Origin: an uncultured Lachnospiraceae bacterium
Lineage (GTDB): Bacteria; Bacillota; Clostridia; Lachnospirales; Lachnospiraceae
NCBI GenBank assembly: GCA_945836565.1
Contig: CAMALN010000133.1
Location: forward strand, 1-5,235
DNA length: 5,235 nt
Direction of reading: 5' to 3'
A program made the translations under genes and the position numbers. Of the stretch, positions 1 to 5,235 are shown in pieces (within the stretch, counting starts at the first letter, position 1; each line of letters starts with the position of its first letter). A model generated the notes under the pieces. That model searched no databases, was not told the origin of the DNA, and saw only the letters and a program-made list of their open reading frames with translations.

Positions 1-210
1 GAGGGCCGTGCCGAGGGACTTACAGATGGTGAGATGTTAAAGCTTATACAAATAGTGATTAAGAAAGTAAAAAAAGGAAAATCTGCTGAAGAAATAGCGG
101 ATATTCTGGAGGAGGATATCGAGATTATTCAAAAGATTTGTGATGTTGCCGGAGAAATTGGGACAGACTATGATGAAAAAATAGTATTTGATAAGTTAAA
201 AAGTGAGTAG
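1..210 (+). CDS. C-terminal tail of a probable Rpn-family (PD-(D/E)XK) nuclease/transposase-like protein, 5' partial
   Basis: An open frame enters from the left edge in frame 1 and ends at TAG 208-210, leaving 69 codons. It begins with EGRAEGLTDGE, then has Lys-rich and Glu-rich helical sequence (IKKVKKGKSAEEIADILEED), and ends in ...FDKLKSE. Glu-Gly-(Arg/Leu)-Ala-Glu-Gly repeats followed by a short helix-turn-helix-like segment (KKGKSAEEIADIL) are typical of the C-terminus of Rpn/PDDEXK_2 proteins. Those are recombination-promoting nucleases also annotated as putative transposases, and they are abundant in Lachnospiraceae. The nuclease core with its catalytic residues lies outside the window, so activity cannot be judged. 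A strong hairpin follows the stop, so the gene is probably transcribed separately from the operon downstream and has no evident functional link to it. The family call rests only on the tail; any protein with similar EG repeats would look alike. Confidence 0.65.
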   Translation, partial: EGRAEGLTDGEMLKLIQIVIKKVKKGKSAEEIADILEEDIEIIQKICDVAGEIGTDYDEKIVFDKLKSE

Positions 211-267
211 AGTGTAATAGAGTATATATACTTTTCATCATTTTGTGTGAAAATAATAACAGATAAA

Positions 268-310
268 TTTAAAAAATCACTAAATTTTTTAAAATTAGTG
301 ATTTTTTAAA
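268..310 (+). terminator. AT-rich hairpin terminator, possibly bidirectional
   Basis: A perfect 16-bp inverted repeat pairs 268-283 with 295-310 around an 11-nt loop (284-294). The core is AAAAAATCACTAA (271-283) against TTAGTGATTTTTT (295-307), and TTT 268-270 pairs with AAA 308-310. The right arm ends in six T and the left arm begins with six A, so it could act as an intrinsic terminator on either strand. It lies 58 nt after the stop of the upstream partial gene and about 125 nt before the next start, so it separates the two transcription units. The stem has only three G:C pairs and is weak per base pair, but its length and position make termination the best reading. Confidence 0.75.
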
Positions 311-348
311 ATCTTCTACACTAAAAGAAAACTATAAGTCTGCACAAA

Positions 349-403
349 TTGTTTTTGAAAAAGGGATATAGATACAAGAGAATATATGATGTTTTTGTAC
401 AAT
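349..403 (+). promoter_or_regulatory. Candidate promoter region for the four-gene operon (weak)
   Basis: The operon needs a promoter between the hairpin and the start at 435, and this AT-rich stretch is where it should be. The best -10-like hexamer is TACAAT at 398-403 (one mismatch to TATAAT), but its -35 at 376-381 (AAGAGA) is poor. An alternative is TTGTTT at 349-354 with TACAAG at 373-378, 18 nt apart. A further TTGAAA lies at 355-360 without a well-spaced -10. None matches sigma-70/sigma-A consensus well, so the region is proposed by position more than by motif, and a non-housekeeping or activated promoter is possible. Confidence 0.25.
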
Positions 404-420
404 AATTTGATATTAATGCT

Positions 421-427
421 AAGGAGG
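421..427 (+). promoter_or_regulatory. Strong Shine-Dalgarno site that fixes the epimerase start at 435
   Basis: AAGGAGG at 421-427 is a full-consensus ribosome binding site. It lies 7 nt before ATG 435-437. A GTG at 429-431 is in the same frame but only 1 nt from the site, too close to be used, so ATG 435 is the start. This is the strongest ribosome binding site in the window and marks the first gene of the operon. Confidence 0.9.
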
Positions 428-434
428 AGTGCTT

Positions 435-1106
435 ATGAATTTTGAGTTAAATGCATCTATGATGTGTGCTAATTTTGGAAATCTGGAAAAAGAGGTAAGG
501 GAGCTTGAGGCGGCAGGGATAGACTCCTTCCATATCGATATTATGGATGGTAGATTCGTGCCTAACTTTGCGATGTCATTGGGGGATATGGCATACATAG
601 CACGAGCTACTGAAAAGCCGCTTGACGTGCATCTTATGATAGAGCATCCTTACAATCGTATAGATTTGTTCTTGCGGAATCTTCGAAAGGGTGACACAGT
701 ATATATCCATCCGGAGGCAGAGTATCATCCATCCACCACATTACAGATGATAATCGATGCGGGCATGGTGCCCGGTATAGCGATTAATCCGGGAACCTCC
801 GTGGAGACAGTATTCGAGATGCTTAGAATAGTAGATAAGGTTCTGGTTATGTCGGTGAATCCGGGAAATGCAGGACAGATGTACAGACCATACGTTGGTC
901 AAAAGATAGACAGGCTATTGTCGCTCAAGGATGAAATGGGCTTTGAGCTTTATTGGGATGGAGCCTGCGGTCTCGATAAGATATCAGAGTTTGCTCCTAA
1001 GGGTATAAAAGGATTTGTACTTGGAACTACAGTGCTGTTTGGTAAAAACAGACCATATGGAGATATATTGAAGGAGCTTAGAGAAATCAAATTAGGAGAT
1101 AACTAA
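435..1106 (+). CDS. Ribulose-phosphate / allulose-6-phosphate 3-epimerase family protein
   Basis: This 223-residue protein has the full TIM-barrel length of the Rpe/AlsE family, which inverts C3 of a ketose phosphate in the cytoplasm (xylulose-5-P to ribulose-5-P, or fructose-6-P to allulose-6-P). The catalytic framework is visible: ASMMCANF (7-14, matching PSILSADF), HIDIMDG (33-39, metal ligands His33 and Asp35), PLDVHLM (62-68, His66), SVNPG..GQ (140-148) and an acid/base Asp175 in WDGACG (174-179). GTTVLFG (197-203) matches the phosphate-binding end. The usual DGGV loop is DGAC here, and several motifs (FHIDIMDG, the VDGSC-like loop, GT-x-x-LF) recall E. coli AlsE as much as Rpe, so the exact substrate is open. 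It is the first gene of the operon and its TAA overlaps the next ATG by one base, so it most likely feeds the reductase and cytidylyltransferase downstream. A housekeeping pentose-pathway role is less likely given the context. Confidence 0.9.
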   Translation: MNFELNASMMCANFGNLEKEVRELEAAGIDSFHIDIMDGRFVPNFAMSLGDMAYIARATEKPLDVHLMIEHPYNRIDLFLRNLRKGDTVYIHPEAEYHPSTTLQMIIDAGMVPGIAINPGTSVETVFEMLRIVDKVLVMSVNPGNAGQMYRPYVGQKIDRLLSLKDEMGFELYWDGACGLDKISEFAPKGIKGFVLGTTVLFGKNRPYGDILKELREIKLGDN

Positions 1107-1846
1107 TGAATATTGCGATAGTTTTAGCCGGGGGAACAGGAACCAGATTGGGTAGCTCGATTCCCAAGCAGTACATAAGAGTCAGGGATAAGATGATAAT
1201 TACATATTGTTTGGAAGCCTTCGCTAAAGCTTCTGAGATAGATGGTATATGGATTGTGGCTGATGAGCCTTGGAGAGATGACATTGCTTTAGAAGCGAAT
1301 AGACAAGTATTTGGAGATGATGGGTCAATAGTAGGTGATCAGATACTTGGATATTCCGCACCGGGCGCAAACAGACAGTTATCCATATGGAATGCATTGG
1401 CAGATATAGAAGTGGCAATAGACGCTGTGGGCGGCAGTCTTGCAAATGCTGACCCGGCATCGATGAATATCATGATACATGATGCAGCCAGGCCATTTCT
1501 AACCACGGAGATGATAAGCACATATTTTGATGCATTGGAAGGATATGACGGAGTGATGCCGGTGCTTCCGATGAAGGATACGGTATATATGAGTGAGGAC
1601 GGCAGGGCTGTATCGGCACTCATAGACCGGGCAAGGGTTTATGCCGGACAGGCACCGGAGATATATAGATATGACATGTATAAGAAGGCCTGTGAGGCAT
1701 TACTGCCAGATAGGATAATGCAGATAAATGGCTCTACAGAGGTTGCCGTCATGGCAGGTATGCACATAGCTATGGTGCCGGGTGATGAAAGCAATTTCAA
1801 GATAACTACGAGGGCTGATTTGGAACGAGCGGAGGAACGCTTATGA
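1106..1846 (+). CDS. IspD/TarI-family CTP:polyol-phosphate cytidylyltransferase (probable CDP-ribitol or related CDP-polyol synthase)
   Basis: This 246-residue protein is of normal length for the IspD/TarI family, which transfers CMP from CTP to a polyol phosphate with release of pyrophosphate. Visible motifs are the N-terminal nucleotide loop LAGGTGTRLG (7-16) with PKQ (20-22), GANRQLSIWNAL (87-98), MIHDAARPFLT (123-133), DRARVYAGQAPE (174-185) and NFKITTRADL (230-239). By family alignment Arg14, Lys21, Arg175 and Lys232 are the CTP- and substrate-binding basic residues. The common QTPQ motif reads QAPE. IspD of the isoprenoid pathway is the alternative, but the neighbouring polyol-phosphate reductase and LicD transferase point to TarI-like CDP-polyol formation. 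The start is ATG 1106, which shares one base with the previous stop (TAATG) and has AGGAG at 1094-1098, 7 nt upstream. Its TGA overlaps the next gene in an ATGA, so translation is coupled on both sides. Confidence 0.9.
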   Translation: MNIAIVLAGGTGTRLGSSIPKQYIRVRDKMIITYCLEAFAKASEIDGIWIVADEPWRDDIALEANRQVFGDDGSIVGDQILGYSAPGANRQLSIWNALADIEVAIDAVGGSLANADPASMNIMIHDAARPFLTTEMISTYFDALEGYDGVMPVLPMKDTVYMSEDGRAVSALIDRARVYAGQAPEIYRYDMYKKACEALLPDRIMQINGSTEVAVMAGMHIAMVPGDESNFKITTRADLERAEERL

Positions 1847-2937
1847 ACGAAAAAAAACTTATGAATGCGTGGGTTTTGCATGATGTGAATTCATTTACAT
1901 ACGAGGATAGAGTTAAGCCGGAGCCTGATGCGGGATGGGTGCTGGTTCGTGTGAAGGCAGCAGGAATATGCGGTTCGGATATTCCGAGAGCATTTACAAC
2001 GGGTGCACATAAGAAGGACCTAGTGATAGGACATGAGTTCTCCGGATGTGTGGAAGCAGTAGGGGCTGATGTGGATGCTGACTGGATAGGAAAGAAGGTA
2101 GGGATATTCCCACTGATTCCATGTAGAAAATGTGGTCCTTGCAGTCAGGGAAGGTATGAGATGTGCCGTAATTATAATTACCTCGGCTCGAGATGCGATG
2201 GTGGCTTCGCGGATTATGTCGCAGTTCCGGCAGCCAATCTTATAGAGCTTCCGGAGAATGTAACCTATGAGCAGGCTGCTATGCTGGAGCCTATGGCTGT
2301 TGCCGTACATGCTATGAGAAGGGGACTTGAGCTTATAGGTGAGAGCAGAGATGGAGCGGCATCAAATGCTGATATGAAGATAGCGGTCTGTGGTTTGGGA
2401 ACCATAGGACTTTTGCTTGTGATGTTCCTCAGGCAGAAGGGCTTCAGGAATATATATGTAATAGGGAATAAAGCTTCGCAGAAGAAGCATATAGATACGC
2501 TGGGTATAAGCGAGGAGTATTTCTGTGACAGCAGAGAACATAATATCACAGAATGGTTGGCAGAGCATGCCGGTGGTGTGGATATGTTCTATGAGTGTGT
2601 CGGAAAGAATGAGACTGTAGCTTGTGCGGTAGACTCTCTTAATCCGGCAGGTGCATTGGTGCTGGTTGGGAACCCTTATTCTGATATGTCATTGGAGAAG
2701 GCAGTGTACTGGAAGATACTTAGGAATCAGCTTAAGCTCACGGGTACATGGAACTCTTCATTTACCGGGGATAAGGATGACGATTGGCATTATGTGATAA
2801 ACTGCCTTGAGCAAGGACTTGTAGCTCCTGAGAAGATGATATCTCACAGATATGAGATGAAGGAGCTTATGCAAGGCTTTCTGATAATGCGTGATAAGAC
2901 GGAAGACTACGTGAAGATAATGGGTGTAAACGACTGA
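1843..2937 (+). CDS. Zinc-dependent medium-chain dehydrogenase, GatD/TarJ-like polyol-phosphate dehydrogenase (probable ketose-phosphate reductase)
   Basis: This 364-residue protein is a complete medium-chain dehydrogenase. The GroES-like domain carries the catalytic zinc site (Cys43 in GICGSD, His64-Glu65 in GHEFSG, Glu149 in LEP) and four structural-zinc cysteines (94, 97, 100, 108). The Rossmann domain has GLGTIG at 184-189. CGSDIPR, GHEFSG, the Pro-Leu-x-Pro-Cys stretch and GSRxDGGFA closely resemble galactitol-1-phosphate 5-dehydrogenase (GatD); TarJ, the ribulose-5-P reductase, is a relative. After the second Rossmann strand (YVIGNK, 205-210) the acidic residue usual in NAD enzymes is replaced by Gly-Asn-Lys. 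This suggests NADP(H) and hence reductive biosynthesis. Here it probably reduces the epimerase product to the polyol phosphate used by the cytidylyltransferase. The start at 1843 overlaps the previous stop by 4 nt and has GGAGG at 1831-1835, 7 nt upstream; a second ATG at 1861 is less well placed. Confidence 0.88.
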   Translation: MNEKKLMNAWVLHDVNSFTYEDRVKPEPDAGWVLVRVKAAGICGSDIPRAFTTGAHKKDLVIGHEFSGCVEAVGADVDADWIGKKVGIFPLIPCRKCGPCSQGRYEMCRNYNYLGSRCDGGFADYVAVPAANLIELPENVTYEQAAMLEPMAVAVHAMRRGLELIGESRDGAASNADMKIAVCGLGTIGLLLVMFLRQKGFRNIYVIGNKASQKKHIDTLGISEEYFCDSREHNITEWLAEHAGGVDMFYECVGKNETVACAVDSLNPAGALVLVGNPYSDMSLEKAVYWKILRNQLKLTGTWNSSFTGDKDDDWHYVINCLEQGLVAPEKMISHRYEMKELMQGFLIMRDKTEDYVKIMGVND

Positions 2938-2938
2938 T

Positions 2939-5235
2939 ATGATAGAAAAGAGATTCTTGTATGATGAGGTAAGGTGTGGCTTCTATGTACCTACCGCCAT
3001 CAAACAGGCTTGGGCTACACAATTGGATATCTTATCTGCGATAGACCGGATATGTAAAAAGTATGGTATAAAGTATTTTGCAGAGTGGGGAACTCTGCTA
3101 GGTACTGTCAGACATGGCGGATTTGTGCCATGGGATGATGATATCGACATATCTATGATGAGGTTGGATTATGAGAGGTTTTTGCAGGTAGCCAAGGAGG
3201 AATTGCCAGAGGGCTTTGCTGTACACAATTTTGACAGCAAGGACGGCCACTGGCTTTTTTTGGCGCGCGTGGTAAATACCAATTCTATATGCTTTGACAA
3301 GAAGCATCTGGACAAGTTTTACAATTTTCCATATATCGCAACGGTGGATATATTTATATTGGATTATCTGTACGAGGATGAAGAACGTGAGAGGGAGCGT
3401 TGTGACGAGGTTAAGAGCATTATTGCGACTGCAGATGCGATAGTAGGCAGTGGTTGCGTATCGCAGGGAGCTGATATTAAACTACAATTGTTGGAACGAA
3501 AATATAACGTAGTATTTGACAGAACTGCCGGAGCAGTAGCATTGGGAAAAGCGCTGTATGCATTGGCGGAGAAGCAGATGGGACGTACCAAGCCGGATGA
3601 GTCGGCGCGTATAGGACAGATATTTCCGTGGGTATTGAAGGGGTCAAGAGGCCTGCCGAAGGAGTGCTATGAGAGTACAGTGAGACTGCCGTTTGAGACA
3701 ACTACAATTTCTGTGCCTATAAGATATCATCAGGTGTTAAGCAGCAGGTATGGAGAATATTTTAAGGTGCATAAGGTATGGGGCGGACATGATTATCCGT
3801 ACTTTGAAGGACAGAGGAAGAACCTTCAGGCTGTGGCGGATTTTGCTCTGCCGGAGTTTAGATTCGATGAGAGACTTATGCGTGGTGAGACATGTGATGA
3901 GCATAAGGAGACGTTTAAGGATATAGTTGCTCAATGTGTGGATGAGTTAGAGAAAAATGTTGATACGATAATGGGCTTGATGTGTGAGTGCAGGTATGAG
4001 GAGATTATGGATATCCTGATGCAGACACAGCAGCTGGCTATTGACCTTGGAACGCTGTTGGAGCAGGTTAAGGGAGAAGAGCATCCGGGAGTGAAAAGAA
4101 TTGTGGGAAGGCTCGAGGCTCTCTGTGAGGAGATATATGGCTTATATCAGATGCTTGCACAAGGGTGTAACCAAGTAGCCGGTGGTGATGCCTCGGAGGA
4201 TGACATTTTGATTCAAGGTGAATCAGTGTCGGAGGAGCCGGTGGCTCAGTATATGTCGAAAATGGCGGAGCTTTGCAGAGAGATAGCTCTTATGGTTGGC
4301 GATGAGATAGTGAATAAGAAAGAGGTATTATTCGTGTCGATAGGGGCTGATTATTGGCAGGGCTTTGACTGCTTATATAGGGCAGCGGCTCAGGAGAAGG
4401 ACACTGAGGTAAGCGTCGTGTATGTACCGAGATATCGAAAGGATGTCTACGGACAGATATTAAGTGTAGCAGATGCTAACGGGTTATCCTGTGTGAATGA
4501 AGCTGTGAAATCAGAAGCTGCAGAATGTGGCTATCCGGGATATGTAACCATAAAAAAATGGAATGAATACAATCTCGAATTATTGCATCCGGACATAATA
4601 TATATACAGGATCCGTATGATGGAGAAAATCCATGCCTGACTGTACCTAATATGTATTATTCAAAGAATTTGCAGAGTAATACTGATAAGCTTGTGTACG
4701 TACCATGGTATCACATAGATGAATTTGGTCCTGAGGATACTACAACGATATATAACATGAAGCATTATGTAACAGCACCGGGTCTTATATGCGCGGATGT
4801 CGTATATGCTCAGTCAGAAAATATGAGGAAAATGTTCATTGACAAGCTGAGCGAATTTGCCGGAGAGGATACAAGGGATTATTGGCAGGAAAAGCTTGTA
4901 GTTATGGAAGAAGAGACAGAGGCCGGTAAGCATTCAGTGCCGAAAAAACAAAGGAAGCGGGTATTGTACTGCATAGGTGAGAATGAGTTTTCAGAACATG
5001 AGAACATAATTGAACGCATAACTGAAAAGCTCCGGGTATTTTCAGATAATGCTCTAGCTGTTGAAACGGATATATGCCTGTATCCTGCATATGATATATG
5101 GGACAAAGCTCCGAATAAGATATTAAGTGAATTGCATAACAGGCTAGACACGGAATATGGAGATATAAAGTATATTGAGATGGATACATCTGTTAGTGAT
5201 ATAAAAGATATCATGAGCAAGTATGATGCATATTA
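2939..5235 (+). CDS. Large LicD-family phosphotransferase fused to a TagB/TagF-like (CDP-glycerol glycerophosphotransferase-like) module, 3' partial
   Basis: An uninterrupted frame runs from ATG 2939 to the right edge: 765 complete codons and no stop. Residues about 25-300 form a LicD domain: EWGTLLGTVR (49-58), FVPWDDDIDI (62-71, the Asp-rich metal/nucleotide site), VDIFILDYL (136-144), RYGEYF (270-275) and HDYPYF (284-289). LicD proteins move a CDP- or nucleotide-linked phospho-alcohol onto surface glycans; fukutin and FKRP are relatives that add ribitol phosphate. Residues about 315-460 are mostly helical and Glu-rich. From about 462 (EVLFVSIGADYWQGFDCLYRAA) a GT-B-like fold follows, with HPDIIYIQDPYD (550-561), KLVYVPWY (584-591) and ADVVYAQSENMRK (619-631), as in clostridial CDP-glycerol glycerophosphotransferase-like proteins. 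The last residues, SKYDAY (760-765), match the lead-in to the family's SDAYYGD donor motif, so the C-terminus lies just outside. No signal peptide or membrane segment is evident. TGA 2935-2937 of the dehydrogenase is one base upstream; no good ribosome binding site is visible, and TAA in frame at 2927 excludes an earlier start. Confidence 0.88.
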   Translation, partial: MIEKRFLYDEVRCGFYVPTAIKQAWATQLDILSAIDRICKKYGIKYFAEWGTLLGTVRHGGFVPWDDDIDISMMRLDYERFLQVAKEELPEGFAVHNFDSKDGHWLFLARVVNTNSICFDKKHLDKFYNFPYIATVDIFILDYLYEDEERERERCDEVKSIIATADAIVGSGCVSQGADIKLQLLERKYNVVFDRTAGAVALGKALYALAEKQMGRTKPDESARIGQIFPWVLKGSRGLPKECYESTVRLPFETTTISVPIRYHQVLSSRYGEYFKVHKVWGGHDYPYFEGQRKNLQAVADFALPEFRFDERLMRGETCDEHKETFKDIVAQCVDELEKNVDTIMGLMCECRYEEIMDILMQTQQLAIDLGTLLEQVKGEEHPGVKRIVGRLEALCEEIYGLYQMLAQGCNQVAGGDASEDDILIQGESVSEEPVAQYMSKMAELCREIALMVGDEIVNKKEVLFVSIGADYWQGFDCLYRAAAQEKDTEVSVVYVPRYRKDVYGQILSVADANGLSCVNEAVKSEAAECGYPGYVTIKKWNEYNLELLHPDIIYIQDPYDGENPCLTVPNMYYSKNLQSNTDKLVYVPWYHIDEFGPEDTTTIYNMKHYVTAPGLICADVVYAQSENMRKMFIDKLSEFAGEDTRDYWQEKLVVMEEETEAGKHSVPKKQRKRVLYCIGENEFSEHENIIERITEKLRVFSDNALAVETDICLYPAYDIWDKAPNKILSELHNRLDTEYGDIKYIEMDTSVSDIKDIMSKYDAY

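Larger units (their letters stand above)
211..434. other. Non-coding intergenic region between the Rpn-type gene and the operon
   Basis: This strongly AT-rich gap separates the two transcription units. Besides the hairpin, the weak promoter candidates and the ribosome binding site listed separately, it holds a perfect 12-nt palindrome AGTATATATACT at 221-232, just after the upstream stop. No small reading frame with its own ribosome binding site, no tRNA and no riboswitch-like conserved sequence was recognised here. Confidence 0.7.

Noticed and set aside
221..232. Perfect 12-nt palindrome AGTATATATACT just after the upstream stop, a possible operator.
   Set aside because: It is alternating AT in an AT-rich gap, lies before the terminator and far from the operon promoter, and is not repeated elsewhere; chance is likely.
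429..434. GTG at 429 as the start of the epimerase, adding two residues (Met-Leu) before ATG 435.
   Set aside because: It sits only 1 nt after the AAGGAGG site, too close for initiation; ATG 435 has a 7-nt spacing and fits family N-termini.
1106..1846. Assignment as the isoprenoid-pathway enzyme IspD (methylerythritol cytidylyltransferase).
   Set aside because: The motifs alone allow it, but the neighbours are polyol-phosphate and surface-glycan genes with no other isoprenoid gene, and QAPE departs from the usual motif.
1087..2568. Several minus-strand open frames of 65-96 codons opposite the cytidylyltransferase and dehydrogenase genes.
   Set aside because: They lie wholly or almost wholly antisense to well-supported genes, show no recognisable motifs and have unnatural composition; they are shadows.
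1843..2937. Catabolic galactitol or sorbitol dehydrogenase as the role of the third gene.
   Set aside because: No phosphotransferase transporter, kinase or aldolase genes accompany it, and the operon ends in a surface-glycan transferase with the cofactor loop favouring NADP(H).
3098..5220. Minus-strand open frames of 65-113 codons opposite the LicD gene, the longest at 4879-5220.
   Set aside because: The plus strand carries a continuous, motif-bearing protein through the whole stretch; the antisense frames are Ser/Ile-rich with no family resemblance.
1..5235. CRISPR arrays, tRNA or rRNA genes, insertion-sequence ends and long direct repeats.
   Set aside because: Reading both strands showed no regularly spaced repeats, no tRNA-like cloverleaf or rRNA sequence, and no terminal inverted repeats flanking a transposase.

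Overview
The window reads as a piece of a low-to-mid GC Firmicutes chromosome, most likely a Lachnospiraceae-type clostridium. The reasons are frequent ATA, AGA/AGG and GGA codons, a strong AAGGAGG ribosome binding site, tightly packed genes, and protein types common in that family (a Rpn-type nuclease tail, and a LicD protein fused to a TagB/TagF-like module). This taxonomic call is an inference from style and family resemblance, not from a search.

Layout. Positions 1-210 hold the 3' end of an unrelated gene, the C-terminal tail of a probable Rpn/PD-(D/E)XK nuclease-family protein. Positions 211-434 are AT-rich and non-coding. They contain a 16-bp perfect hairpin (268-310) that looks like a terminator, a weak candidate promoter, and the ribosome binding site of the next gene. 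From 435 to the right edge everything is one plus-strand operon of four genes with 1-nt or 4-nt overlaps or a 1-nt gap: a ribulose-phosphate/allulose-6-phosphate 3-epimerase homologue, an IspD/TarI-type cytidylyltransferase, a zinc-dependent medium-chain dehydrogenase of the GatD/TarJ type, and a very large LicD-family protein that runs off the window.

Together the four genes spell a plausible complete route: epimerise a ketose phosphate, reduce it to a polyol phosphate, activate that with CTP to a CDP-polyol, and transfer the polyol phosphate onto a cell-surface glycan. The simplest version is Xu5P -> Ru5P -> ribitol-5-P -> CDP-ribitol -> ribitol-phosphate-modified glycan. The epimerase looks as much like allulose-6-phosphate epimerase as like Rpe, and the dehydrogenase looks most like galactitol-1-phosphate dehydrogenase. 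A different polyol, possibly a hexitol, is therefore a real alternative. The combination of an IspD-like enzyme with a LicD-fold transferase is a bacterial counterpart of the mammalian ISPD (CRPPA) plus fukutin/FKRP pathway that builds ribitol phosphate on dystroglycan.

The last gene is the most unusual. It joins an intact LicD catalytic domain, a helical linker and a TagB/TagF-like (CDP-glycerol glycerophosphotransferase-like) module in one polypeptide of more than 765 residues. In the second module the expected Arg-x-His-Pro type motif appears to be absent. No RNA genes, insertion sequences, CRISPR arrays or convincing minus-strand genes were seen.
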